The position numbers and the translations under genes are program-made. Below, one piece after another: positions 38,885-47,971 of a DNA stretch of 64,000 bases (the stretch's first letter is position 1; each line of letters starts with the position of its first letter). The notes below the pieces were generated by a model that was not told the origin of the DNA, did no database searches, and was given only the letters and a program-made list of their open reading frames with translations. This DNA is from JALORV01 sp963791235. GTDB lineage: Bacteria; Pseudomonadota; Gammaproteobacteria; Burkholderiales; Burkholderiaceae_F. The DNA lies in the NCBI GenBank assembly GCA_963791235.1, contig CAWBRW010000015.1:29291-93290 (forward strand). Direction: 5' to 3'.

Positions 38885-39892
38885 ATGCAGATCCTCGGCC
38901 AGTTTCCCGCCGTACGCATGCGCCGCATGCGTCGCGACGATTTTTCCCGCCGCCTGATGCGCGAGAACGTGCTGACAGCGGACGATCTCATCTACCCGGT
39001 GTTCGTGTTGGATGGCGACCGCCGGCGCGAAGCCGTGGCCTCGATGCCTGGCGTGGAACGCCTCTCGGTCGATGCACTTCTGCCCGTCGCCGAGGAGTGC
39101 GTGAAGCTCGGTATTCCGGTCATGGCGCTGTTTCCTGTCATCGATCCCGCGCTGAAGTCTCCCGAGGGCACCGAGGCGACGAACGAGAATGGGCTGGTGC
39201 CGCGCGCGGTCCGGGCACTGAAACAGCGCTTTCCTGAACTGGGAATCCTGACCGATGTGGCGCTGGATCCGTTCACGACGCATGGCCAGGATGGCCTGAT
39301 CAACGACGACGGCTACGTGCTGAACGACGAGACGATCGCGGTGCTGGTGCAGCAGGCGCGCGTCCAGGCACAGGCCGGCGTCGACATCGTGGCGCCGAGC
39401 GACATGATGGATGGCCGCATCGGCGCGATCCGGCAGGCCCTCGAAGCCGACGGGCATATCCACACCCGCATCATGGCGTACTCGGCCAAGTACGCGAGCG
39501 CGTTCTACGGCCCGTTCCGAGACGCGGTCGGGTCTGCGCCGAACCTCGGTCGATCGAACAAGATGGTTTATCAGATGGATCCGGCGAACACCGATGAGGC
39601 GCTCTGGGAAGTCGGCCTCGATCTTGCCGAAGGCGCCGACATGGTGATGGTCAAACCAGGCATGCCCTATCTCGACATCGTGCGGCGAGTGAAGGACACC
39701 TACCGCGCGCCGACATTCGTCTACCAGGTGAGCGGTGAATACGCGATGCTGAAGGCGGCCGCCGACAATGGCTGGCTCGACGAGAAGAAGGTCGTGCTGG
39801 AATCCCTGCTCGGCTTCAAGCGTGCCGGGGCCGACGGCGTGCTGACCTACTTCGCGCTCCCAGTGGCGCGCTGGCTGCACGATCACCGCTGA
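38885..39892 (+). CDS. hemB: Delta-aminolevulinic acid dehydratase (porphobilinogen synthase)
   Basis: 335-aa enzyme joining two 5-aminolevulinate molecules in haem synthesis. FPAVRMRRMRRDDFSRRLMR at the N-terminus, catalytic Lys regions MAYSAKYASAFYGPFRDA and MVMVKPGMPYLDIV. The metal-site segment reads TDVALDPFTTHGQDG, with Asp and Ala in place of the zinc cysteines, so this is the zinc-independent type of active site. Starts 182 bp after engB with a GGGA site. Confidence 0.96.
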   Translation: MQILGQFPAVRMRRMRRDDFSRRLMRENVLTADDLIYPVFVLDGDRRREAVASMPGVERLSVDALLPVAEECVKLGIPVMALFPVIDPALKSPEGTEATNENGLVPRAVRALKQRFPELGILTDVALDPFTTHGQDGLINDDGYVLNDETIAVLVQQARVQAQAGVDIVAPSDMMDGRIGAIRQALEADGHIHTRIMAYSAKYASAFYGPFRDAVGSAPNLGRSNKMVYQMDPANTDEALWEVGLDLAEGADMVMVKPGMPYLDIVRRVKDTYRAPTFVYQVSGEYAMLKAAADNGWLDEKKVVLESLLGFKRAGADGVLTYFALPVARWLHDHR

Positions 39893-39905
39893 AGAACGAG
39901 CGGCC

Positions 39906-41009
39906 GTGAAGTGGATTGAAGTCGGCGCACAACGGGCGATTGAACTCGCCGCAGAGCCTGCCGGCCATCCGGTCGACGGCTTTCTCTGGCTTGACGTGCT
40001 GCACGACGAAGCGATCGCTGATCCGGAGAGCGTGCGCGATGCGGTGCATCGCGTGTCCGCCGTCCGCCTGCACGAACTGCACCTGCAGGACGCGGCGAAC
40101 CTGCAGCATCCCTCCTACTTCGACAGCACCAGCGAATACGACATGCTGGTATTCCGCAAGCTGGCGATCGGCGAGTTCCTGCCACTGGAGGAGAAGGGCG
40201 GCAAAGCCGACCAGCGGCGAATGCTGCAGGAAATCGTCACGCGGCCGATCACCTTTTTCGTGCTGGACCGACTGCTGGTCACGGTACGGCAGGGGAGCAG
40301 CAAGACGATCGAGCAGGTGCGCCAACGTCTGCTCGATCCGCGCATTCGCGCTGAATCGGCATCGGGCGACAGGTCACGGCTGCCGAAGTCACCCGGCGAG
40401 CTGATGCTGCGCATGCTCAACGGCATGGTCGATCGCTATCTCGAGCTGCGCGAACCACTGTCAGAGCGCCTGGATCGATGGCAGCGTGACCTGCTCGATC
40501 CGCGCCGGCCATTCAACAACTGGTCCGCACTGCTTGAAGCGCGCATCGAGCTGCGCAAGCTGGAGAATCTGTGCGAGGGGCAGTACGACGCGCTGACCGA
40601 ACTGCGCGACTCCTACCTAGAGGAAACGCCGGATGCCAGCGTCAACGACGCTTACCTGGTGCGGCTCAATGACGTTCTTGAGCACATCCAGCGCGTGCTG
40701 CATCACGCGCGGCGCCTCGAGGCCTCGGCGGAGTCGGCCGTGCAACTGCACTTCTCGGCCAACACGAACCAGACCAACGAGACGATGCGCAAGCTGACCG
40801 CGATAGCGGCGATCTTTGCGCCGCTGACGCTGATCACCGGCATCTTCGGGATGAACTTCACATTCATGCCGTTGCTGCGCGAGATGCACGGCTTCTGGTG
40901 GACCCTCACGGGCATGGCGACGATCGTCATCATCATGCTGCTGTTCTTCTGGGCACGCCGCATCATTGATCGACCGCGTACGCCCCGTCCACCGCGCTGG
41001 CTACGCTGA
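39906..41009 (+). CDS. corA: CorA-family magnesium/divalent cation transporter
   Basis: 367-aa pentameric channel subunit. Long N-terminal cytoplasmic helical domain; C-terminal pair of TM helices with the family motif GMN in LITGIFGMNFTFMPLL, then a basic tail. The start is GTG 39906, 13 bp after hemB, so the two are probably cotranscribed. Transport of Mg2+ (or Co2+/Ni2+) at the inner membrane is inferred from family. Confidence 0.9.
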   Translation: MKWIEVGAQRAIELAAEPAGHPVDGFLWLDVLHDEAIADPESVRDAVHRVSAVRLHELHLQDAANLQHPSYFDSTSEYDMLVFRKLAIGEFLPLEEKGGKADQRRMLQEIVTRPITFFVLDRLLVTVRQGSSKTIEQVRQRLLDPRIRAESASGDRSRLPKSPGELMLRMLNGMVDRYLELREPLSERLDRWQRDLLDPRRPFNNWSALLEARIELRKLENLCEGQYDALTELRDSYLEETPDASVNDAYLVRLNDVLEHIQRVLHHARRLEASAESAVQLHFSANTNQTNETMRKLTAIAAIFAPLTLITGIFGMNFTFMPLLREMHGFWWTLTGMATIVIIMLLFFWARRIIDRPRTPRPPRWLR

Positions 41010-41010
41010 T

Positions 41011-41667
41011 TCAGCGAGTCAGGCCGCAACCGGTATAAAACGCGCCGTTGACGGCGGCAACGACCCGTCGGCCGAACGCCGCCTCGGACATCGTGTCGCT
41101 GCACAGTCCGTCGCTGAACTCGACACGTACACGCCCGCCGCCGGCGCTCGCCTCGAATGTCGCGGTCGACCCGCCCGCCCTCCAGGCCGCGGCCGGCCAC
41201 GTCAATACGCCGTCCATCGTGCGGAAGCTCGCCGACTTGCCGTCGAGCACGAAGCCCCATGAGGGCTCGTTGCCCGCCGCCCACGCGCGCGCGCCGCCGG
41301 GAATATTGGACGGACGCTCGGCACAGGAGGCCACCCAGCCCAGCGCGCGATGCAACTGCGTGGCCGTCACACGACCCTCCTCCACATAGCCCGTGATCTC
41401 CAGGTAGATCCCACGCAGAGGCTCAGCCGACTGCTGCCAGCGCTGCTGAATGGCGGCAGACAGAACGCGGCCCGGCGTGGCATCGATGAACGGAAGGCCG
41501 CGGGCGTCCAAGACAGACACCTTGCCGTGTCCCACGCAGGCGCGGAACAGCCACTTGTTCGACTCATAGCGCGCAAAGCCAGCAATTGAAGCGTTGGGCG
41601 GCGCGTCGGCAGCGAGGACTGGGCCAAGCCCCAACGTCGTCATCAGCGCACCAAGCGCCCTCCTCAT
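41011..41667 (-). CDS. Exported protein of unknown function (COG3650-like C-terminal domain)
   Basis: 218-aa exported protein with signal peptide (ALGALMTTLGLGPVLAA). The C-terminal ~100 residues (GNEPSWGFVLDGKSASFRT to VEFSDGLCSDTMSEAAFG) resemble the GNEPFW.../CSDGMS domain of COG3650 predicted envelope proteins. Four cysteines follow the signal peptide, so disulfides are possible. ATG overlaps the hslR stop, suggesting coupling. No specific function can be assigned. Confidence 0.72.
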   Translation of the reverse strand: MRRALGALMTTLGLGPVLAADAPPNASIAGFARYESNKWLFRACVGHGKVSVLDARGLPFIDATPGRVLSAAIQQRWQQSAEPLRGIYLEITGYVEEGRVTATQLHRALGWVASCAERPSNIPGGARAWAAGNEPSWGFVLDGKSASFRTMDGVLTWPAAAWRAGGSTATFEASAGGGRVRVEFSDGLCSDTMSEAAFGRRVVAAVNGAFYTGCGLTR

Positions 41668-42083
41668 CCGTCAGCCTCCCCTGGGTCTGCGTTGGTTGCC
41701 AGCCGCGTGAGTTCGCGGCGATCACGTTTTGACGGGCGGCCCTTGATCGCGATGGCCGGCTCGGGAGCCAGTCGGCGGGCTTCAGCGCGTCGCAGGCGGC
41801 GCTCGCGGCTCGCGTCCGTCTCCTCGTAAAGCTGTTGCGCCACCGCCGCCGGGCCGCGGGTCTCCGAGAGTTCGCGAATCGAGGCCTCGATGCGTTCGTC
41901 GCCGCGCTGAATCGCGATCAGTTCGCCCACCTTGAGACTCCGCGCCGGCTTCACCCGTTGTCCGCCAATCACGACCTGCCCGCGCTCGACCGCTTCGGCC
42001 GCCAGCGAACGCGTCTTGAAGAAACGCGCGGCCCACAACCACTTGTCGATGCGGACCACGCCGCGCCTTTCCTTGGCGGCCAT
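41664..42083 (-). CDS. hslR: Heat-shock protein 15, ribosome-associated S4-domain protein
   Basis: 139-aa S4 RNA-binding protein. RIDKWLWAARFFKTRSLAAEAVERGQV is the S4 motif in the Hsp15 form and RGPAAVAQQLYEET follows as in the family. In E. coli Hsp15 rescues 50S subunits carrying nascent chains. ATG 42083 gives the usual ten residues before the S4 motif; ATG 42098 and TTG 42128 are alternatives. Confidence 0.9.
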   Translation of the reverse strand: MAAKERRGVVRIDKWLWAARFFKTRSLAAEAVERGQVVIGGQRVKPARSLKVGELIAIQRGDERIEASIRELSETRGPAAVAQQLYEETDASRERRLRRAEARRLAPEPAIAIKGRPSKRDRRELTRLATNADPGEADG

Positions 42084-42124
42084 ACGGCGATCAGGCATCC
42101 CGGGCGACGCGAGCAGCCAGCGGC

Positions 42125-42460
42125 TCAAGCCATGAGCGGCGGCTGCGTCTCGTCAGCCACCCACCGCAGGTACGACGCCAGACCGGCCGATACCGGCATC
42201 GCGATGATCTCGGGAACCTCGTACGGGTGCAGCGCCCGGATGGCCTGTTCAATTTCCGCGTAGCGCTCGCGCGTGGTCTTGATCAGCAGCGGCACCTCAG
42301 TCACGCGCTCAAGGGCACCCTGCCATCGGTACACCGATTCCACCGACGCGAGCCGGTTCACGCAGGCCGCGAGGCGCTGTTCGACGATCGTACGGGCGAT
42401 GCGGTCCGCCACCTCGACGTCAGGGCAGTTCGTCAGGACGACCAGCACGTTGTCGATCAT
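42125..42460 (-). CDS. cutA: Divalent-cation tolerance protein CutA
   Basis: 111-aa trimeric PII-like protein. VVLTNCPDVEVADRIARTIV, LAACVNRL, YRWQGALERVTEVPLLIKTT and HPYEVPEIIAMPV are the standard blocks. The long open frame upstream belongs to the permease region and is not used. ATG 42460 overlaps the permease stop as ATGA. Confidence 0.95.
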   Translation of the reverse strand: MIDNVLVVLTNCPDVEVADRIARTIVEQRLAACVNRLASVESVYRWQGALERVTEVPLLIKTTRERYAEIEQAIRALHPYEVPEIIAMPVSAGLASYLRWVADETQPPLMA

Positions 42461-43269
42461 TTGAGCAGGCGGCGACGCGTCAGCGCCAGCGCAATCGCGA
42501 AGCACGCCGCGCCCCAGATCCCCAGCAACACCACGTCGCGCAGCAGGTGTTCGGGCCAACGGCCGAGCGCGAGCGGACGCACCAGGTTGACCGCAGCGGT
42601 CATCGGCAGCCATTCCGCCACGGCGCGCAGCCAGTCGGGCAACTGCGACAGAGGGAAGTACACCCCCGAGAGGAATACCAGCGGCATGACAACGACCGTG
42701 AAGTAGTTCGACAGCAGATCGTAGCTGCGCGCCACGGCATTGACGATCAGTGCCATGGCGGCGAACACCAGCGCGATGAAGAACGACGCGGGCAGCACCA
42801 GCAGCGACAACGGCTCGCGGGCGATGCCGAGCAGCCAGATCATCAGCAGGATGCACAACGCCGTGAAGGTCGCCTTGCTCGCAGCCCACACCAGTTCGCC
42901 GAGCAGAACATCGTCCACCGCCAGTGGCGTGTGCAGGATCGCATCCCAGGTCTTCTGGATTTGCATGCGCGAGAACGCGCCCCACAGCGACTCGAACTTG
43001 GCGGAGTACATGACGCTCATCGCGATCGACCCGCTGGCGAGGAACTGCAGGTACGAAACACCATCGATCTCCGGCAGCAGGCTGCCGAGTCCGTAGCCGA
43101 AGGCGGCAATGGTCAGCAGCGGCTCGACCACGTTGGTCAGCAGCCGTTCGACGAACAGCTTGCGCCAGACCAGGAAGTTGCGCCGCCACACCGGCACGAA
43201 GCGCCACGACAGACGCGGCAGCGACCACGCCGAGTACGGAGCCGAGGGCGACGCGGTGTTGGCACTCAT
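42457..43269 (-). CDS. ABC-2 type transporter permease (NodJ-like)
   Basis: 270-aa membrane protein with six predicted TM helices and the ABC-2 signature MPLVFLSGVYFPLSQLPDWL. ERLLTNVVEPLLTIAAFGYG and SIAMSVMYSAKFESLWGAF match the NodJ/DrrB subgroup. ATGA overlap with the ATPase gene upstream and cutA downstream. Exports an unknown substrate. Confidence 0.9.
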   Translation of the reverse strand: MSANTASPSAPYSAWSLPRLSWRFVPVWRRNFLVWRKLFVERLLTNVVEPLLTIAAFGYGLGSLLPEIDGVSYLQFLASGSIAMSVMYSAKFESLWGAFSRMQIQKTWDAILHTPLAVDDVLLGELVWAASKATFTALCILLMIWLLGIAREPLSLLVLPASFFIALVFAAMALIVNAVARSYDLLSNYFTVVVMPLVFLSGVYFPLSQLPDWLRAVAEWLPMTAAVNLVRPLALGRWPEHLLRDVVLLGIWGAACFAIALALTRRRLLK

Positions 43270-44217
43270 GATTCGTCGCGCATTTCGCGGCCCGTCAGCT
43301 TCAGGAAAAGATCCTCGAGGTTGGCGGGCCGGTGAAGATAGCGCAGGCCCGGCTGCAGTTCGAGCGCCTGCAGCGCCCGGCTGGAGTCAGTCGCATAGCA
43401 GAACACGGTCTCGCCGGTCACCTCTAGGCGCGAAACCAGCGATCGGCCCACGCGCTGTGCCCAGTCCCCCGCGCCGTCCCCGTAAACCTCCAGCACCTGC
43501 GGCTCGATGTAAGCGCGGATCAGTTCCCGCGGTTCACCCTGCGCGATCATGCGGCCGTGATCGATGACGGCCAGCCGGTGGGCCAGGCGCTCGGCTTCGT
43601 CCATGAAGTGCGTCGTCAGCAGGATCGTCTTGCCGCGCGCCAGCAGCGCCTTCAGCCGTTCCCAGATCAGATGACGCGCCTGCGGGTCCAGCCCGGTGGT
43701 CGGCTCGTCCATGAAGATCAGGTCGGGGTCGTTGACCAGGGATCGCGCCAGCGTCAGGCGCCGTTTCATGCCGCCGGAAAGCTCGCTGATCCGTGCATCC
43801 TTCTTGTGGCCGAGGCTCGCGAATTCGAGCAACCGCAGGCAGTCGATCACGCATCTCGACGTCGCCCAGTCCGTAGTAACGGCCGTAGACAACAAGATTC
43901 TCGGTGACGGTGAAGTCCGGATCAAGATTGTCGATCTGCGGCACCACGCCGACGCGGATGCGCGCACGCCGCGCCTCGCGTGGCACCGGCTCACCTACCA
44001 GGTGGATGGTGCCGCCGTCGGGCTGCGTCAGACCGAGGCAGCAGCGCAGCGTCGTCGTCTTGCCGGCACCGTTGGGACCCAGAAGGGCATAACACTCGCC
44101 CCGCCGTATCGAGAACGACAGCCCGTCGACCACCGGCGCGCCGCCGTAGACCTTGCGCAGCTCGCGCACGGCCAGCACTTCATCGACAAGCACGGCGGGC
44201 GCAACGGCCGTATCCAT
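43266..44217 (-). CDS. ABC transporter ATPase (NodI-like), frameshifted in this sequence
   Basis: N-terminal part: YALLPNGAGKTTT-type Walker A (LLGPNGAGKTTTLRCCLGL), Q-loop VVPQIDNLDPDFTV, to YGRYYGLGDVEMRDR. The frame then leaves the family and the neighbouring frame continues RLLEFASLGHKKDARISELS with the signature SGGMKRRLTLARSLVND, Walker B LIFMDEPTTGLDP and H-loop TTHFMDEAERLA, ending at 43266. The break is at about 43840-43858; the full span is 951+1 bases, so one extra base explains it (316 aa). Start ATG 44217 or 44226. Partner of the NodJ-like permease. Confidence 0.85.
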
Positions 44218-44226
44218 GGGACCCAT

Positions 44227-44259
44227 AAAAGCAAAAGGCCTGCCGCAGGGCAGGCCTTT
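44227..44259 (-). terminator. Intrinsic terminator of the ribosomal alpha operon
   Basis: Perfect 11-bp stem AAAGGCCTGCC/GGCAGGCCTTT (arms 44234-44244 and 44249-44259, loop of four) 20 bases after the rplQ stop, followed on the minus strand by TTTTGCTTTTA. Separates rplQ from the ABC exporter genes. Confidence 0.9.
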
Positions 44260-44279
44260 GCAGTCTATCCCAGCCGTTA

Positions 44280-44675
44280 TCAGCTGGCTTCGATCGACTC
44301 TTCCTTCGCGACCGGTTGCGGGCGATCGACCAGTTCCATGTAGGCCATCGGCGCGTTGTCGCCGACCCGGAAGCCCATCTTCAGGATGCGGGTGTAGCCG
44401 CCGTTGCGCGTCTTGTAGCGCGGCCCGATCTCGCTGAAGAGCTTCACTACCATCTCGCGGTCGCGCAGGCGATTGAACGCGAGGCGCTTGTTGGCCACCG
44501 TGGGTTCACGACCCAGCGTGATCAGCGGCTCGACGACTCGCCGCAGCTCCTTGGCCTTCGGCACCGTCGTCTTGATGGCTTCGTGGCGCAGCAGCGAGTT
44601 GGTCATATTGCGCAACATCGCCAGCCGATGGCTGCTGGTGCGGTTGAGTTTCCGCAGTCCGTGTCCGTGACGCAT
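44280..44675 (-). CDS. rplQ: 50S ribosomal protein L17
   Basis: 131 aa. MRHGHGLRKLNRTSSHRLAM and MTNSLLRHEAIKTTVPKAKE are the family N-terminus. Binds 23S rRNA near the exit tunnel. Last gene of the alpha operon, after an unusually long 229-bp spacer from rpoA. Confidence 0.98.
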   Translation of the reverse strand: MRHGHGLRKLNRTSSHRLAMLRNMTNSLLRHEAIKTTVPKAKELRRVVEPLITLGREPTVANKRLAFNRLRDREMVVKLFSEIGPRYKTRNGGYTRILKMGFRVGDNAPMAYMELVDRPQPVAKEESIEAS

Positions 44676-44904
44676 CGTTCTTCCTTTCAGTCTTTAACCG
44701 CCCGCAGGTCGGGCGGTTGTTGATCCGACTCTTCGATCCCTCGCGGGCGGGTCGGTTGGCTTTCCTGGTGCGGTGTCTCCGCTCCTCTCCTCGCTATAGC
44801 CAGTTCAAGCACGGCCAATCTTGTCTTCGGCCCGGCTCGCCTTGCGAGTCTTGATTTCGCTTCGCGAAGTTGGCCTGCGACGGAACTGGCCGCGCTAAAA
44901 CTCC
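44676..44904 (-). other. Structured spacer between rpoA and rplQ
   Basis: 229 bp with no gene. It holds a perfect 9-bp hairpin AACCGCCCG/CGGGCGGTT (44696-44718) just upstream of the rplQ ribosome-binding site, a near-perfect GGCTCGC/GCGAGTC stem (~44837-44853), the palindrome CTTCGCGAAG (~44862), and an 8-bp inverted pair GCCAGTTC (44799-44806) / GAACTGGC (44883-44890) that encloses the last two. Probably folds in the mRNA; the role is unknown. Confidence 0.55.
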
Positions 44905-45888
44905 TTACTTGTCCAGGCCTGCAGGCGGCCAGTTCTCCAGCTTCATGCCCAGCGTGAGGCCGCGGGCGGCCAGCACTTCCTTGATCTCGTTCAACGACTT
45001 GCGGCCCAGGTTCGGCGTCTTCAGCAGCTCATTCTCGGTCCGCTGGATCAGGTCGCCGATGTAATAGATGTTCTCGGCCTTCAGGCAGTTGGCCGAACGC
45101 ACCGTCAGCTCCAGGTCGTCGACCGGACGCAGCAGGATCGGATCGACCTGCGGCGAACGCGCTGCTGCCGCGGCTGACGTCTCCGTCATGCCTTCGAGGG
45201 CACCGAACACCTGCAACTGGTCCATCAGGATGCGGGCCGACTGGCGCACGGCTTCCTCCGGCGTCATCGCGCCGTTGGTCTCGATAGTCATCACCAGCTT
45301 GTCGAGGTCAGTGCGCTGTTCGACGCGGGCGGCTTCGACGGCGTACGACACGCGCTTGACCGGCGAGAACGACGCGTCCATCACGATGCGGCCGATCGTC
45401 TTGGAATGGTCGTCACGGAATGCGCGGACATTGCCCGGGACATAGCCGCGACCTTTTTCAACCTTGACCTGGAGCTCGAGGCGACCGCCACCGGATAGGT
45501 GCGCGATCACGTGATCCGGATTGACGATCTCGACGTCGTGCGGCAGCTCGATGTCGCTCGCAGTCACGATGCCCTCGCCTTCCTTGCGTAGCGTCAGCGT
45601 GACTTCGTCGCGGTTGTGCAGCTTGAACACGATGCCCTTCATGTTCAGCAGGATGTCGACGACGTCCTCGCGCACACCATCGACGGTCGAATATTCGTGG
45701 ACGACGCCAGTGATCTGCGCTTCGGTCGGCGCGTAGCCGACCATCGACGACAGCAGGATGCGGCGCAGTGCGTTGCCGAGCGTGTGGCCGTAGCCCCGCT
45801 CGAATGGTTCCATCGTGACGATGGCGGAGTTCGGCCCGATCGCTTCGACTTCGATCGCGCGCGGCTTCAGGAGTGCAGTACCTGTCAT
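44905..45888 (-). CDS. rpoA: RNA polymerase alpha subunit
   Basis: 327 aa. Alpha-NTD with PFERGYGHTLGNALRRILLSSM for dimerisation and beta/beta' assembly; alpha-CTD with PVDDLELTVRSANCLKAENI and LGRKSLNEIKEVLAARGLTLG for DNA and activator contacts. ATG 45888 (MTGTALLKPRAIEVE) fits the betaproteobacterial N-terminus; the upstream TTG is not needed. Confidence 0.98.
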   Translation of the reverse strand: MTGTALLKPRAIEVEAIGPNSAIVTMEPFERGYGHTLGNALRRILLSSMVGYAPTEAQITGVVHEYSTVDGVREDVVDILLNMKGIVFKLHNRDEVTLTLRKEGEGIVTASDIELPHDVEIVNPDHVIAHLSGGGRLELQVKVEKGRGYVPGNVRAFRDDHSKTIGRIVMDASFSPVKRVSYAVEAARVEQRTDLDKLVMTIETNGAMTPEEAVRQSARILMDQLQVFGALEGMTETSAAAAARSPQVDPILLRPVDDLELTVRSANCLKAENIYYIGDLIQRTENELLKTPNLGRKSLNEIKEVLAARGLTLGMKLENWPPAGLDK

Positions 45889-46022
45889 TTGAGACGATCC
45901 CTTCAATACCCTCGGCTCGTTACACCGATAAGGCTGATGGTCAGGGCTGTAAGGAGTGGGAAACGGCCGCCCCGAAGAAACCGAGTCGCCGGACCGCGCA
46001 GCGGGCCGGCGCCCCCGAACAT

Positions 46023-46646
<624 letters not shown>

Positions 46647-46708
46647 TTCAGTCTTCCTTTCATCCTGCGGACTCGCCGCATTAAGTCACCGCTCGTTGGC
46701 GGCGACAC

Positions 46709-46805
46709 CAAGGCAGTTACCTGCCTTTGCAATGAAAAATTCGTCTGGCTCCGCCAGCGAATTTTTCTAACTATTCACGCGAAAGTAGGTTTGTACTTTC
46801 GCGTG
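46709..46805 (-). repeat. Cluster of three hairpins between rpsK and rpsD
   Basis: Three inverted repeats in tandem: CACGCGAAAGTA/TACTTTCGCGTG (perfect 12 bp, 46776-46805, starting right at the rpsK end); GAAAAATTCG/CGAATTTTTC with an inner CTGGC/GCCAG stem (46734-46767); and AAGGCAG/CTGCCTT (46710-46727). The AT-rich stems stand out from the GC-rich surroundings. Possible mRNA processing, attenuation or stability elements within the alpha operon. Confidence 0.7.
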
Positions 46806-46806
46806 C

Positions 46807-47220
46807 TCAAACGCGACGTCGCTTCGGAGGCCGCACACCGTTGTGCGGAACCGGTGTGATGTCCTGGATCGACGTGACGCGGATGCCGATCGCGTTCAGT
46901 GCACGCACCGACGACTCGCGGCCCGGGCCCGGGCCGGTGATGCGCACCTCGAGGTTCTTGATGCCGTGTTCCTGGGCAGCCCGGCCGGCGTTCTCGGCCG
47001 CCACCTGCGCCGCGAACGGCGTGGACTTGCGCGAGCCCTTGAAGCCCTGGCCGCCGGAGCTGGCCCATGACAGTGCGTTGCCCTGACGATCGGTGATCGT
47101 GATGATCGTATTGTTGAACGACGCGTGCACGTGCGCGATGCCGTCCGAGACGACCTTCTTGACCTTCTTGCGCGCGCGCTGCTGGGCAGCGACCTGCTGG
47201 GCTGAGGGATTCTTCGCCAT
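46807..47220 (-). CDS. rpsK: 30S ribosomal protein S11
   Basis: 137 aa. HVHASFNNTIITITDRQGNA, SSGGQGFKGSRKSTPFAAQ and the C-terminal DITPVPHNGVRPPKRRRV are characteristic. Sits on the platform of the 30S subunit. Confidence 0.98.
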   Translation of the reverse strand: MAKNPSAQQVAAQQRARKKVKKVVSDGIAHVHASFNNTIITITDRQGNALSWASSGGQGFKGSRKSTPFAAQVAAENAGRAAQEHGIKNLEVRITGPGPGRESSVRALNAIGIRVTSIQDITPVPHNGVRPPKRRRV

Positions 47221-47223
47221 GAA

Positions 47224-47595
47224 TTAGGTTCCTTTCTTCAACGACACGCCGGCCTTGCGCGGGCCCTTTCGCGTGCGCGCGTTGGTACGCGTGCGCTGGC
47301 CGCGCACCGGCAGGCCACGGCGATGACGGACACCGCGATAGGTGCCGAGGTCGATCAGGCGCTTGATCGACAGCTGGATCTCGCGACGCAGGTCGCCTTC
47401 GACCGTCGAACGCGCGATCTCCTCGCGAATGCGCTCCAGCTCGGCGTCGTTCAGTTCCTTCACCTTCTTGGTGTGGGGAACCGCGGCGGCGTCGAGGATC
47501 GCGCGCGCCTTGGCGCGGCCGATGCCATAGATCGCCGTCAGGCCGATCTCGGCGTGCTGATGCGGCGGGATGTTGATACCGGAAATTCGAGCCAT
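47224..47595 (-). CDS. rpsM: 30S ribosomal protein S13
   Basis: 123 aa. MARISGINIPPHQHAEIGLT at the start and RGLPVRGQRTRTNARTRKGP at the C-terminus. First gene of the alpha group; only 13 bp after rpmJ, so there is no separate alpha-operon promoter region of any size. Confidence 0.98.
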   Translation of the reverse strand: MARISGINIPPHQHAEIGLTAIYGIGRAKARAILDAAAVPHTKKVKELNDAELERIREEIARSTVEGDLRREIQLSIKRLIDLGTYRGVRHRRGLPVRGQRTRTNARTRKGPRKAGVSLKKGT

Positions 47596-47608
47596 TCTGT
47601 TTCTCCGC

Positions 47609-47722
47609 TTAGCCCTGGCGCTGCTTGTGACGCGGATCCGTGCAGATCACGCGCACGACCCGCTTGCGCCGGATGATCTTGCACTTGCGGCACATCTTCT
47701 TGACGGAAGCCATCACTTTCAT
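47609..47722 (-). CDS. rpmJ: 50S ribosomal protein L36
   Basis: Found by direct translation: MKVMASVKKMCRKCKIIRRK followed by a basic tail ending HKQRQG, 37 aa. The zinc-ligand pattern (C..C...C.H) is present: the CRKC pair, then the Cys of VICTDP and the His of RHKQRQG, so this is the zinc-binding form. Confidence 0.95.
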   Translation of the reverse strand: MKVMASVKKMCRKCKIIRRKRVVRVICTDPRHKQRQG

Positions 47723-47739
47723 CTTGTTCTCCAACCGCG

Positions 47740-47958
47740 CTACTTGGCGCGGAACACTATGCGGGCCCGTGAAAGGTCATAAGGCGTCAGTTCCACGGTG
47801 ACCTTGTCGCCCGGCAGGATGCGGATGTAGTGCATCCGCATCTTTCCGGAGATATGCCCCAGCACCACATGCCCGTTCTCGAGCTTCACCCGGAACGTGG
47901 CGTTCGGGAGATTCTCGAGAATCTCCCCTTGCATCTGGATCGCGTCGTCCTTGGCCAT
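47740..47958 (-). CDS. infA: Translation initiation factor IF-1
   Basis: 72 aa, single OB fold. MAKDDAIQMQGEILENLPNA, HISGKMRMHYIRILPGDKV, ELTPYDLSRARIVFRAK. Its position between secY and rpmJ is the betaproteobacterial arrangement, unlike E. coli. Confidence 0.97.
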   Translation of the reverse strand: MAKDDAIQMQGEILENLPNATFRVKLENGHVVLGHISGKMRMHYIRILPGDKVTVELTPYDLSRARIVFRAK

Positions 47959-47971
47959 CGCGTTCCCGGCG

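Noticed and set aside
38720..39886. 388-codon minus-strand frame opposite hemB
   Set aside because: hemB is complete and conserved on the plus strand; the frame is a shadow, even though a terminator-shaped hairpin lies at its end.
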